From Streptomyces sp. SID8352 (GTDB taxonomy: Bacteria > Actinomycetota > Actinomycetes > Streptomycetales > Streptomycetaceae): DNA of 64,000 bases. Made by a program: the position numbers and the translations under genes. The stretch covers positions 1 through 64,000 of the forward strand of contig NZ_WWGX01000023.1 of the NCBI RefSeq assembly GCF_009862265.1, given 5' to 3'. Under the pieces are notes generated by a model. That model had not been told where the DNA came from and searched no databases. It was given only the letters and a program-made list of their open reading frames with translations. Shown one piece after another: positions 1-8,552 of the stretch; position 1 is the first letter of the stretch, and each line of letters begins with the position of its first letter.

Positions 1-587
1 TCGACGTCTTCTGCGAGCGCGGCGCCTTCGACGGCGACCAGGCCCGCGCCGTCCTCACCGCGGGCCGGGCCCGGGGACTGCACCCCCGCGTCCACGCCAA
101 CCAGCTCTCGTACGGCCCCGGCGTCCAGCTCGCGGTCGAGCTGGACGCGGCCAGCGCGGACCACTGCACCCACCTCACCGACGCCGACGTCGACGCCCTC
201 GCGCAGGGCCGCACCGTCGCCACCCTGCTGCCCGGCGCCGAGTTCTCCACCCGCGCCCCCTGGCCGGACGCCCGGCGGCTGCTGGACGCGGGGGCCACCG
301 TCGCGCTGTCCACCGACTGCAACCCCGGCTCCTCCTACACCTCCTCCGTCCCCTTCTGCATCGCGCTGGCGGTGCGGGACATGGGGATGACGCCGGACGA
401 GGCGGTCTGGTCGGCCACCGCGGGCGGGGCGGCGGCGCTGCGCCGGGACGACATCGGCCGCCTGGTCCCCGGCGCCCGCGCCGACCTGACGCTGCTCGAC
501 GCCCCGAGCCACGTCCACCTGGCCTACCGGCCCGGCGTCCCGCTGATCGCGGGCGTGTGGCGGCGCGGCGTGCGCGTCGTCGGCTGA
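1..587 (+). CDS. hutI: Imidazolonepropionase, C-terminal part (cut by window edge)
   Basis: The reading frame is open from base 3 and ends at the TGA at 585-587, giving about 194 residues, roughly the last half of an enzyme that is usually near 400 residues. It carries the amidohydrolase-family pattern [14 protein letters not shown] followed by SADHCTHL, and later STDCNPGS, which fit the HutI metal and substrate region. HutI hydrolyses 4-imidazolone-5-propanoate to N-formimino-L-glutamate in histidine degradation, in the cytoplasm. The start and N-terminal metal ligands lie outside the window. No downstream hut gene follows; insertion-sequence debris does. Confidence 0.88.
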   Translation, partial: DVFCERGAFDGDQARAVLTAGRARGLHPRVHANQLSYGPGVQLAVELDAASADHCTHLTDADVDALAQGRTVATLLPGAEFSTRAPWPDARRLLDAGATVALSTDCNPGSSYTSSVPFCIALAVRDMGMTPDEAVWSATAGGAAALRRDDIGRLVPGARADLTLLDAPSHVHLAYRPGVPLIAGVWRRGVRVVG

Positions 588-652
588 TGGCCATCCCCCA
601 GGTATTGAGTTTCTTCGAGTAGGCCACTGATCGGGTGATGGGCCGTGAAGCG

Positions 653-723
653 CAACGAGCGAGGCCCCGGGCTGTTGATCGAGGTGTCTGACGTCTCAAC
701 CACGTTGCTCGGGAGCCTCGTTG
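653..723. terminator. Imperfect inverted repeat after hutI
   Basis: Arms at 653-672 (CAACGAGCGAGGCCCCGGGC) and 707-723 (GCTCGGGAGCCTCGTTG) are nearly complementary around a 34-base loop. It may end hutI transcription, but the loop is long and IS debris begins right after it, so it could instead be a relic of a mobile element end. Confidence 0.35.
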
Positions 724-754
724 GTCATCCATCCTGCCGCGTGCACTTGTGGGG

Positions 755-1054
755 TGGATCACCAGCCGGGCCTTCGCCGACGCCTGCCGCCAGGCCGGGA
801 TCCGCCAGTCCATGAACGCGATCGGCAGCTCGGCGGACAACGCGCTCGCCGAGTCCTTCAATTCGACGTTCAAACGCGAGACGCCTCAGGGCCGAAAGCG
901 CTGGTCCAGCGAACGCAAGGCATGACTCGACGCGTTCCACTGGCTCAACCGCTACAACACCCAACGCCGTCAATGCCGCCTCGGACAACGCAGTCCCATC
1001 ACCTACGAGACAGCACTCGACACAACATCAACTACCCTGCCCCAAGCCGCATAG
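755..1054 (+). pseudogene. IS3-family transposase, C-terminal fragment with internal stop
   Basis: Frame 2 reads [19 protein letters not shown], then SSADNALAESFNSTFKRE, the characteristic end of the rve/DDE integrase core of IS3-family OrfB proteins, including the Asn-Ala-Leu-Ala-Glu segment with the third catalytic acidic residue. A TGA at 923-925 interrupts the frame and coding resumes to a TAG at 1052-1054. The first two catalytic Asp residues are absent, and sequence 5' of about 755 does not match the family. It is a dead relic, broken before or when the adjacent IS4-type element arrived. Confidence 0.8.
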
Positions 1055-1078
1055 CCCGTGCCCAAGACTCCGGGTCAA

Positions 1079-1121
1079 GGCCCAAGGCCGGGTGGTTGGC
1101 GTTTTCGCTGGTCACGCAAGG
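1079..1121. repeat. Left terminal inverted repeat of the IS4-type element
   Basis: It contains CCCAAGGCCGGGTGG followed by GTTTTCGCTGGTCACGCAAG. It pairs with 2829-2870. Confidence 0.75.
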
Positions 1122-2745
1122 GGAGTTGAGGTCCATTTTGTGGCGGCACAGAGGCCGGGGCCGAGTCTGTGGATGAGACCGGTCTCGGCCCATCTGGAGA
1201 GCTGTCGATACATGGTCTCCATGGTGATGTCGCCGAAGTGAGAAGCGATGTCACGGGGACTCCAGAGATGGGTGGGGTCCTCCTCAAGCAGGCCAAGGAT
1301 CCGGTGACGGCGGCGGTCGGCGGGGGGCTGTGTTCCGGTCGTCGCGAGACATGGCGGGGAGCTGAGGATGCGGCTCGCGAGGTTCGAGGACGCTGATGTC
1401 GACAGTGGTGATGGTGCGGCTGGTGCCGGGCCTGCCAGCTTCATGGCGGTTGCTGCAACGGGACATCGGTGACTTGACCTTGCGGGTGCTGACGCGCTGC
1501 CGTCGGGGCGGCAGGAGACAGGCCAGGATCCGGTGCCCGGTCAGCCCGACTCGACCGACATCGGCCGGGTCGGTGATGACGGCGGCGGCCTGGACGACCT
1601 GGTCACGGGCGGTCTGGAAGGCGACGGTGAAACAGCAGCGGCCGGGATCGGTGCCAGGCAGCGACTCGGCAGCATCGACCATCATGGTGCGTAGGGCCTG
1701 GTAGGGGGTGAGCAGGACCCACATCTCCTGTTCGACGCCGGCCGGGTCGCCCGAGCACAGGACACGCCCGTTCATGATCGTGTGGTGGAGCGCGTAGTAC
1801 GCAGATTCGTGTTCCCACCGCTGGTGGCAAAGGCCCACCAGCACGGCCGCCGGGTAGCGGCCGACGTCGGTCAAGGAGGTGACCAGCCGGTAGGAGCCGG
1901 TGAAGACGGTGCCGTCCGCGCAGGTCACCGTGATGTCCGCGTCGATCACACGTACCTTCTCGGCGGCGATCACCGACGGGTATGAGCCGTCGGCGAGACG
2001 TGTGAGAACGGGGGTACGCCGGTTGCTGCGGAGCCGACCCAGGAACCGGGCCCGGGCCGCGGTGACGGAGGCGAGGGAGTCGTTGCCGTCGAAGCCCTTG
2101 TCCCACAGGACGAGCATGTCCGGCCGCAGCAGATGCAGCAGACGCGAGGCATAGCTGGTCCCACCCTCGGCGGTGGGCCCGAACACCGCGCCGAGCAAGG
2201 CCCGTGTGCCGGTCTCGACCAGCGTCATCAACTCCGGTGTGGGACAGCCGTGATGGGAGGTTCGCCCCCAGCCACGCCCTGTTTCGCCCGGCGTCGGAGA
2301 CCTTCTGGGAACTGCAGCTGTCGAATGACACAGTCTGATACGGCCCGAACCGCACACCGGGTGTCGTCGGCTGCCCCGCGAGAACCTCGAATAGCGCCCG
2401 CACCGGCGTACTGCCCAGTCGTCGGCGCGGATCACGCAGGGCCTTCGGCGTCGGGGAGGCCACTGGTACTTCGGCCAGCCCGGCTGTCAGCCTGTCCCGG
2501 ACCAGCCGGTAGCCAACTTCGGGGAACAGACACATCGCGAGCAGGAAGCAGATCCCGACCCGCGACGGGAGATCACGCAGTCGTCTCTGCGTCGAGCGGC
2601 TCTCCGCCAGGACCGCGTCGACCAGCTCGAACGGCACGACGGCGGTCAGCTCGCCCAGATGCCCGGGCGCGAACCGGCCCGTGGCCACTGTGACCCTACG
2701 GGTGATGGCCGTCACCGGGGCCGGCAGGACATGATGAAACGGCAA
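1112..2745 (-). pseudogene. IS4-family transposase, frameshifted in three pieces
   Basis: The N-terminal piece (2745 to about 2280) begins MPFHHVLPAPVTAITRRVT and contains VPFELVDAVLAESRSTQRR, the IS4 transposase N-domain. The middle piece, in another frame (about 2280 to 1350), contains LMTLVETGTRALLGAVFGP, DMLVLWDKGFDGND and QRWEHESAYYALHHTI; this is the DDE_Tnp_1 core with its YREK-like Glu region. The tail continues in a third frame to 1112 with a winged-helix-like DPTHLWSPRDIASHFGD. Two frame changes make it non-functional as read. That the tail belongs to the same protein is my inference from family memory; it could be a separate small protein. Confidence 0.8.
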
Positions 2746-2803
2746 CGGAGCTCCTCAAGTACAAGCTGTCCTGGACGACTGCTTGTACCAACGAGCTCCG
2801 TCG
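2742..2803. repeat. Sub-terminal inverted repeat upstream of the IS4-type transposase
   Basis: ACGGAGCTC followed by AGTACAAG pairs with CTTGTAC followed by GAGCTCCGT across a short loop, overlapping the transposase start. It may be a folding barrier or regulatory site of the IS. Confidence 0.5.
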
Positions 2804-2828
2804 CTCTGCGTCGGAAGTCCTTCAACTG

Positions 2829-2870
2829 GCTTGCGTGACCTGCGAAACGTTAACTACCCGGCCTTGGGGC
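2829..2870. repeat. Right terminal inverted repeat of the IS4-type element
   Basis: It reads CTTGCGTGACCTGCGAAACG and ends in CCCGGCCTTGGGG. It is the partner of 1079-1121. Confidence 0.75.
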
Positions 2871-3021
2871 AAGGCCCGCCCGGGCCAGCGGCCGACTCGT
2901 CAAACCCGCCGCCACCCTGTGCTGCCACAAGCGACTGCCCGCCTCACCACGTAGGACACGGACCTATTAGGTGAGGCAGAGCAATCCCGAGCTTGCATGA
3001 GTGCGGTCATTGAAACTACCG

Positions 3022-3044
3022 GCGGACCCGCGAGCGGGGTCCGC
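3022..3044 (-). terminator. Terminator hairpin of the IclR-RidA gene
   Basis: GCGGACCC and GGGTCCGC form a perfect 8-bp stem with a 7-base loop, three bases beyond the minus-strand stop codon at 3047. Confidence 0.6.
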
Positions 3045-3046
3045 GC

Positions 3047-4357
3047 CTATTGGCCCGCCTCACGCGTAGTCGCAGTCAGATGGATCTCCACGGGAATGCC
3101 GAATGGCAGCGACGCGACGCCGATCGCGGTCCGGCTGTGCGCCCCCCGGTCAGGCCCCAGGACACCGACCAAGGCGGCCGAAGCTCCATCGGCGACCGCA
3201 GGATGCTCAGTGAAGTCCGGCGTCGAGCGCACGAAGACCTGTACGTGCAATACCTGTTCCACGAGTTCGAGAGAGCCGAGTTCCTCATGCAGGCTGGCCA
3301 GCACCAGGAGCATCGTTGACTCGGCAGCGGCACGCCCCTGCTCCACGCTTAGGTCAAGGCCCAGGGTACCTACGGTCGCGACTCCTGGCCCATCCACCGG
3401 CCCGTGACCAGAGGTGGCCAGCAGTTTCCCCGAGCGAGTGATCTCCTGGTACCGGCCCGCAGGACGGGCAGGAGGCGGCAGGGTCCAGCTCCTGGTCGAG
3501 TCGGCGAAGGTGATTGACTCGGGGTGTACGGGCCCCTCTTCGATGGGCCGCCAACCGAGCTCGTGGGAGAGCTTCCCGGCGAACTCGCGGACGGTCCGGG
3601 CCTGCTTGGCCACCTGCGCCGGACTCATCTGGTCGGTCACGAACGTGATGCCTAGGGCGGCGACGGGCTGAGTCTCATCATCGTAAACGGCTGCCGCGAT
3701 GCAAGTGATTCCGGCGGTGGTCAGACCCGACTCGAGCGCGTAGCCCAGCTCCCGGACCCGTCCCAGATCCTCGATGAGCTCACTGGCCGTCTGGGGTCCC
3801 AATGCCGTGCGGCGCGGGAAGGGGTAGTGATGGTAGAGGTCGTGTAGCTCCTCATCACTCAGTGTTGCCAGCAGGGCTCTGCCCACAGCAGTCAGGTGAG
3901 CCGGCAGGCGGATGCCGGTCTCAGTGACGAGCTGGGTCATCGCGCTCCCGTTACGTTGCTGCTGTTTGTCGATGTACAACACCTCGGTCCCGTCACGAAC
4001 TGCCAGGTGAGAGGTAGCAGAGGTCGCCTGGCACACTTCGATCAGGATTCCGCGGCCGATCTCTTCCAGCGGGCTACCCCGGTGATACGCGGCACCGAGC
4101 TCGAACAACGCCACTCCTAGCGCCCATGTGCGCCTGACCGGGTCGTAGCGCACGAAGTTGCGGGTCGCCAGATAGTTGAGTAGCTGATGAGTGCTGCTCT
4201 TCGGAGCGTTGCAAGCTGCGGCGATCTCCAAGGCTGTCAGCGGTGTATCCGCGTTGCCCAGGAGAGTCAACAGGTCGACAATCCGCTCGGCTGTACGCGA
4301 CGTCACCGGCGCTGCGCTCTTCTGGGACACACCACTCCTTAGGTTTGCGGGGACCAT
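3047..4357 (-). CDS. IclR-family regulator fused to a C-terminal RidA (YjgF/UK114) domain
   Basis: Residues about 15-80 form an IclR winged helix (SRTAERIVDLLTLLG, then APKSSTHQLLNYL), and residues about 85-265 form the IclR effector domain. Residues about 290-432 form a second complete domain matching RidA/YjgF: it runs from SGKLLATSGHGPVDG to SRTAIGVASLPFGIPVEI and includes the Arg expected to bind the carboxylate of imine substrates. RidA proteins hydrolyse reactive enamines and imines released by PLP enzymes. Length is 436 residues against about 260 for ordinary IclR proteins. The gene is divergent from the hydrolase at 4453 and probably controls that cluster. A GTG at 4330 with AAGGAG nearby is an alternative start. 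Confidence 0.88.
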   Translation of the reverse strand: MVPANLRSGVSQKSAAPVTSRTAERIVDLLTLLGNADTPLTALEIAAACNAPKSSTHQLLNYLATRNFVRYDPVRRTWALGVALFELGAAYHRGSPLEEIGRGILIEVCQATSATSHLAVRDGTEVLYIDKQQQRNGSAMTQLVTETGIRLPAHLTAVGRALLATLSDEELHDLYHHYPFPRRTALGPQTASELIEDLGRVRELGYALESGLTTAGITCIAAAVYDDETQPVAALGITFVTDQMSPAQVAKQARTVREFAGKLSHELGWRPIEEGPVHPESITFADSTRSWTLPPPARPAGRYQEITRSGKLLATSGHGPVDGPGVATVGTLGLDLSVEQGRAAAESTMLLVLASLHEELGSLELVEQVLHVQVFVRSTPDFTEHPAVADGASAALVGVLGPDRGAHSRTAIGVASLPFGIPVEIHLTATTREAGQ

Positions 4358-4452
4358 TGACCCACTTAGCCCGCCGTGTCTAGGATGACGGAATCCAGTC
4401 TAGCATCCGAGACAGGCGCCTGAGACTGGCGTCTGAGACAGGGGTAATCCAT

Positions 4453-5403
4453 ATGGCACGCAAGCTGACAGGTTTCGGAGGCCCGCTCATCGACGTGCAC
4501 GGTGCGATCGACATGCACGTCCATTCGCACCCCGACATCTTCCCCCGGCTCGGCGACGACATCGATCTGGTGACCGCGGCACGCGACGCTGGACTTCGGG
4601 CGATGGTGCTCAAGTCCCATCATGAGAACACCGTCAGTCGCTCCTACTTCGCCAACGGGGCCGTCTCCGGGATCGAGGTCTTCGGGGGCATCGTGCTGAA
4701 CTCGTATGTCGGGTTCGCGAATCCCGCCGCTGTCGAGGTGGCACTCAAGCTGGGCGGGAAATTTGTCTGGATGCCGACTGTGGACGCCGCCTACCACGCT
4801 GAGGTCCACGGCGGTACCGGCACGCTGGTCGGACTCAGCGGCGGCCGAGTCGGCGGGCCCACCTATACCGTGCTCGACGAACGCGGCGCCCTCAAGCCGG
4901 AGGTCATCGAGATCATCGGCCTGATCGCCGAACACAACGGCGTTCTGGCCACCGCACACCTCTCCCCCGCTGAGATCAAGCCATTGCTGATCCGCGCCAA
5001 GGCCGACGGCGTGGCCAACGTGGTCATTACCCACCCCTTCTACAAGGCGCCCGGCCTCTCCATGGACGAGCTCAAGGAACTGGTGCAGCTCGGTGGCATC
5101 GCCGAACTCGGCTACTGCGACTACTCGGCGATGTGGCATGTCGGCCTCGTTGAGGAGGTCGTCGAAGCGGTCAAGGTGCTGGGTGCTGAGAACTGCGTGC
5201 TGGTCTCCGACTGCGGCCAGCGGCACAACCCCCTGCCGAGTGAGGCTCTGCGCGTCTACGCCCAGACGGTCTTCGAGAAGGGCGTGTCCGAGAAGGATGT
5301 CTACACGATGATCCGAGATGTGCCGGCCCGGATCCTCGGACTTGACAACGGCGCTCGGGCACCGCGCCCAGAGGTCCCCTACTGGGGCCACGACGAGGAC
5401 TGA
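4453..5403 (+). CDS. Metal-dependent hydrolase, amidohydrolase-like (DUF6282-type)
   Basis: This 316-residue protein has amidohydrolase-like metal ligands in order: HVHSH at residues 22-26, a Lys in VLKSHH, His in ATAHLSP, His in VITHPFYK, and Asp in LVSDCGQ. I believe it belongs to the DUF6282 group; no substrate is established by sequence. It is the first gene of the rightward catabolic cluster and is divergent from IclR-RidA with about 95 bp between them, the likely shared operator region. A weak GGGG precedes the ATG. A hydrolase that opens a cyclic amide or a related C-N bond would fit its neighbours, but that is inference. Confidence 0.72.
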   Translation: MARKLTGFGGPLIDVHGAIDMHVHSHPDIFPRLGDDIDLVTAARDAGLRAMVLKSHHENTVSRSYFANGAVSGIEVFGGIVLNSYVGFANPAAVEVALKLGGKFVWMPTVDAAYHAEVHGGTGTLVGLSGGRVGGPTYTVLDERGALKPEVIEIIGLIAEHNGVLATAHLSPAEIKPLLIRAKADGVANVVITHPFYKAPGLSMDELKELVQLGGIAELGYCDYSAMWHVGLVEEVVEAVKVLGAENCVLVSDCGQRHNPLPSEALRVYAQTVFEKGVSEKDVYTMIRDVPARILGLDNGARAPRPEVPYWGHDED

Positions 5404-5766
5404 CCCCCCTCCCATCCGGCCAGTTGGCTGTCCGGCCGGGTCCGACGAGTGGACAGCCACGCTCAGCCATCGGCATTCAGATGCGCCCGTGCGATCAGCT
5501 CAGTGGTGATCGGCCACACCTCGGTGTCGGCCATCACCACTGACCGCACCTCTTCGTCCGCAACTGCAACGGTGCTCCTCGTGGCCGACGGCCCAATCGT
5601 GCAGCAGTTCGCCTTAGGCGACATGGCTGTGGCTACCCCGGGTCCGTGCTGTGCATCGAGCCGGCCTAGCTCCGTACGTCCGCAGCGCGCTGGTGTAGCG
5701 AATTCCAGAAGTCAACTTGTGTAGACATGAGTCTGATATTTCACACACCCTTCGGGAGGGGAAGTC
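5404..5766. other. Intergenic region between hydrolase and ABC transporter genes
   Basis: An imperfect hairpin at 5416-5439 (CCGGCC to GGCCGG) may end the hydrolase transcript. On the minus strand a 53-codon frame at 5466-5627 ends ADTEVWPITTELIARAHLNA; it looks protein-like but I do not recognise it and it may be a gene relic. A promoter for the transporter operon should lie near 5690-5750, just before GGGAGGGGAAGTC. Confidence 0.4.
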
Positions 5767-6642
5767 ATGGATTCGGTATCCGGAGTTGGTGGCACCAACG
5801 ACGGCATGAACAGTCAGCATGTCAAGGCCACAGATGACATCGTTGCTCTGTCGGAGGTGTCGAAGACCTACAGGACGGCGACCGGCACCACTCACGCCCT
5901 GTCGCCGACGACGCTGAACATCCGCCGCGGCGAGTTCTTGTCCGTCGTGGGCCCCTCGGGATGCGGAAAGTCCACCTTGCTGACGATGATCTCCGGTCTG
6001 GCGCTACCGAGCTCCGGCGAGGTCCGTATCGACGGCCAGCTCATCGACAAGCCCTACGATCGGTGCGGGATCGCATTCCAGACCTCCGTGCTTCTGGAGT
6101 GGCGCTCGGTCCTGGACAATGTGCTGCTCCAGTTCGAGATGCGTGGCATCGACCCAGCACCGCACCGGGCCAAGGCGATGGCCTTGCTGGACTCTCTCGG
6201 CCTGGAAGGCTCGGCACGGCTCTACCCGCGCGAGCTCTCGGGTGGGATGAAGCAGAGGGTCAGCATCGCCCGCGCCCTGATCCATGATCCTCAGCTTCTG
6301 CTGATGGACGAGCCGTTCTCAGCGGTGGATGCTCTTACCCGCGACCAGCTCTCGATGGATCTGCAACAGGTGTGCATGGAGCGGGGCCGCGACTTGACGG
6401 TGTTGTTCATCACCCACCACATCCAAGAGGCGGTCTTTCTGGGCGACAGGGTGCTTGTGATGACCCCCCGACCAGGCAGGATCGCCGAGATCATCGACAT
6501 CGACATCCCCCGGCCGCGTCGCCTCGAAGACATCGGACGCGAGAAGCAGGCTCAATACGCCGCGCACATCCGCGAGACCTTCACCCGGGTCGGGGTTTTC
6601 CGTCAGTCCAAGACCGAGCAGTGTGAAGGGGAAGCGGCATGA
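5767..6642 (+). CDS. ABC transporter ATP-binding protein (nitrate/sulfonate/taurine type)
   Basis: This 291-residue ATPase of the SsuB/TauB group has Walker A GPSGCGKST at 62-70, the Q-loop in AFQTSVLLEWRS, signature LSGGMKQR at about 158-164, Walker B LLLMDEP at about 177-183, and the switch His in FITHH. It would energise uptake through the permease encoded next, whose ATG overlaps this stop by four bases (ATGA). GGGAGGGGAAGTC supports the chosen ATG; another in-frame ATG lies at 5806. The transported compound cannot be told from sequence. Confidence 0.9.
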   Translation: MDSVSGVGGTNDGMNSQHVKATDDIVALSEVSKTYRTATGTTHALSPTTLNIRRGEFLSVVGPSGCGKSTLLTMISGLALPSSGEVRIDGQLIDKPYDRCGIAFQTSVLLEWRSVLDNVLLQFEMRGIDPAPHRAKAMALLDSLGLEGSARLYPRELSGGMKQRVSIARALIHDPQLLLMDEPFSAVDALTRDQLSMDLQQVCMERGRDLTVLFITHHIQEAVFLGDRVLVMTPRPGRIAEIIDIDIPRPRRLEDIGREKQAQYAAHIRETFTRVGVFRQSKTEQCEGEAA

Positions 6643-7427
6643 CCCAGGAAGCCCGCCTGCGCAGACGCGCCAAGATTGTCAACGTCCTCTCGACTGCGGG
6701 CTATCCCACCGCGCTCTGTCTCGTTCTCCTGGTGCTGTGGCAGATCCTGGTGCCCGCCTTCAATGTCAAACAGGCGATTCTGCCGGTTCCCAGCGATATA
6801 GTCTCGGCGGGTTGGGAGAACTGGTCCCTGATCCTCGAGCACACCTGGCCGACTCTGATCGAGACCGTCGTCGGCTTCGTGATCGCAGCCGTGCTTGGCA
6901 TCGTTGTCGCGGTCGCCATCACATCGGTGCCAGCCATTCATAAGACCATCTACCCGCTGCTGGTCGGCTCCCTGGTGGTACCGAAGATCGCCGTGGCTCC
7001 GTTGTTCGTGATCTGGTTCGGCTTCGGCTACACCTCGAAGATCATCATGGTGGTGCTGATCGCGTTCTTCCCGGTTGTGGTGGACATGGCTCTCGGCTTG
7101 ACCTCCATTCCGTTGGAACTGCGGATGCTGAACCGCTCGATGGGAGCCAGCCGCTGGCGGGCGTTTTGGAAGATCTCGTTCCCGTTCGCTCTCCCGAATC
7201 TCTTTGTCGGCCTGAAGCTCGCGATGGCGCTGGCCATCATCGGCGCGATAGTCGCCGAATTCGTCCAGTCCTCCCAGGGCCTCGGATACCTGCTCCTGCA
7301 GGCCAACAGCACCCTGCAGACCTCGTTGTTCTTCGCCACCATCGTTGCGCTCACTGTACTGGGCGTCGTGCTCTACATGGCGATCGAGGTCCTTGAGGCG
7401 ATCACCCTGCGTACCCACAAGCGCTGA
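6639..7427 (+). CDS. ABC transporter permease (SsuC/TauC type)
   Basis: This 262-residue integral membrane protein has about six hydrophobic segments and the BPD_transp_1 cytoplasmic EAA-type loop (RSMGASRWRAFWKISFPFA, about residues 167-185) that contacts the ATPase. Its start overlaps the ATPase gene by four bases and the lipoprotein gene follows after 23 bp, so the three genes form one transport operon. Confidence 0.9.
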   Translation: MTQEARLRRRAKIVNVLSTAGYPTALCLVLLVLWQILVPAFNVKQAILPVPSDIVSAGWENWSLILEHTWPTLIETVVGFVIAAVLGIVVAVAITSVPAIHKTIYPLLVGSLVVPKIAVAPLFVIWFGFGYTSKIIMVVLIAFFPVVVDMALGLTSIPLELRMLNRSMGASRWRAFWKISFPFALPNLFVGLKLAMALAIIGAIVAEFVQSSQGLGYLLLQANSTLQTSLFFATIVALTVLGVVLYMAIEVLEAITLRTHKR

Positions 7428-7450
7428 GTCGCACCAGAAAGGCACATAAA

Positions 7451-8452
7451 ATGGACCTCATCGGGGCCACCCGGAGACCGGTACGACGCGGTACGACGCT
7501 GCTCAGCGCCCTCCTCGCCGCAACGTTGGTGCTCGCCCTCACCGCGTGTGGCAGCGGCAACGACTCAGGCACCACTAAGATCAACTTCCAGACCAGCTTC
7601 CTGTACAACGCCTGGGACGCCCCGTTCTTCCTGGCGCAGGACAAGGGCTACTACCGCGACGAAGGCCTGGACGTGACGATCCGCGAGGGCCAGGGCTCCG
7701 GCGCGGCCATCCAGTCCCTTCTCGGCGGCGCCAACCAGATCGTCGAGGCTGAGCGCGCGGCCATGTCGATTCAGGCAACCGAGGCGGGCGAACTGGTCTC
7801 CGTGGCCGGCCTCAAGGCCTCCAACGGATTGGCGATCATCTCCAACAAGGACCGGGGCATCACGACTCCGGCGGACTTGCGCGGCAAGACGATCGGCATC
7901 ACCTTGGGCAGCAGCGAATCGGGCATCCTGCCCGCCTTCCTGAAGAAGAACGGTATCTCTCCCGACGACGTCAAGATAGAGAACCTCGCCGTCAGCCAGA
8001 AGGCTCAGTTCCTTGCCTCGGGCAAGGTCGACGCGATCAGCTTCGTGAACTACTCCGCAGTGAGCATTGCGCCGCTCGACCAGCTGAACATGATCACCTT
8101 CACCGACCACGGCCTGAACCTGCTGGGCACCGGCCTGATCACTACGACCGAGTTCACCAAGAAGAACCCCGACGCCATCAAGGCATTCAACCGAGCCACG
8201 ATGAAGGCGTTCAACGAGATGGTCGCCGACCCGGCACCGGCCATCGACGCCCTGCTCAAGCGCAGCAAGGTGCTTAAGCGCGACGCAGCCATGACTCAGT
8301 GGAAGTTGTACATCGAAGGCGAGTCGACGCCCTATACCGGCTCCCAGGACATGGATCAGTGGACCACGATGCTGACCAGCCTCAAGGACGCTGGAGTGAT
8401 CAAGGCGCCGAAGCCGGCTGAGCAGTACTTCACCAACGACTTCGTCTCCTAG
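7451..8452 (+). CDS. Substrate-binding lipoprotein, NMT1/THI5-like
   Basis: This 333-residue protein has an arginine-containing N-terminus, a hydrophobic stretch and a lipobox LTAC with Cys33, so it is predicted to be a secreted lipoprotein anchored outside the membrane. The mature part follows the type 2 periplasmic-binding fold of NMT1/SsuA-like proteins (APFFLAQDKGYYRDEGLDV, then ADLRGKTIGITLGSSESG). It would capture the substrate for the permease and ATPase encoded upstream. A hairpin after the stop may keep its mRNA more abundant than the distal genes. Confidence 0.9.
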   Translation: MDLIGATRRPVRRGTTLLSALLAATLVLALTACGSGNDSGTTKINFQTSFLYNAWDAPFFLAQDKGYYRDEGLDVTIREGQGSGAAIQSLLGGANQIVEAERAAMSIQATEAGELVSVAGLKASNGLAIISNKDRGITTPADLRGKTIGITLGSSESGILPAFLKKNGISPDDVKIENLAVSQKAQFLASGKVDAISFVNYSAVSIAPLDQLNMITFTDHGLNLLGTGLITTTEFTKKNPDAIKAFNRATMKAFNEMVADPAPAIDALLKRSKVLKRDAAMTQWKLYIEGESTPYTGSQDMDQWTTMLTSLKDAGVIKAPKPAEQYFTNDFVS

Positions 8453-8457
8453 TCCAC

Positions 8458-8495
8458 GGCCCGCTGGTGTATCCGCCCGGTCGCACCGGCGGGCC
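8458..8495 (+). terminator. Intra-operon hairpin after the binding-protein gene
   Basis: GGCCCGCTGGTG (8458-8469) pairs with CACCGGCGGGCC (8484-8495) with one non-canonical pair. There is no U-tract, so it is probably a partial terminator or mRNA stabiliser rather than a full stop. Confidence 0.55.
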
Positions 8496-8552
8496 GGGCT
8501 TCTGAATTCCGCCAGGCCTATCACAATTCAGTCCGTTCCCCAGGAGGAACCC

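Larger units (their letters stand above)
1079..2870 (-). mobile_element. IS4-type insertion sequence bounded by ~41-bp inverted repeats
   Basis: The sequence at 1079-1121 is the imperfect reverse complement of 2829-2870. Both share CTTGCGTGACC, then CGAAA, then CCCGGCCTTGG when read in the same orientation, with a few mismatches and one indel. They enclose one frameshifted transposase on the minus strand. The element of about 1.79 kb lies about 25 bp after the stop of the IS3 relic. I could not identify a convincing target duplication, so the exact outer ends are uncertain by several bases. Confidence 0.75.

Noticed and set aside
5466-5627. 53-codon minus-strand frame in the hydrolase-transporter gap
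   Set aside because: It looks protein-like near its end but lacks a ribosome site and family match; kept only as a note in the intergenic entry.
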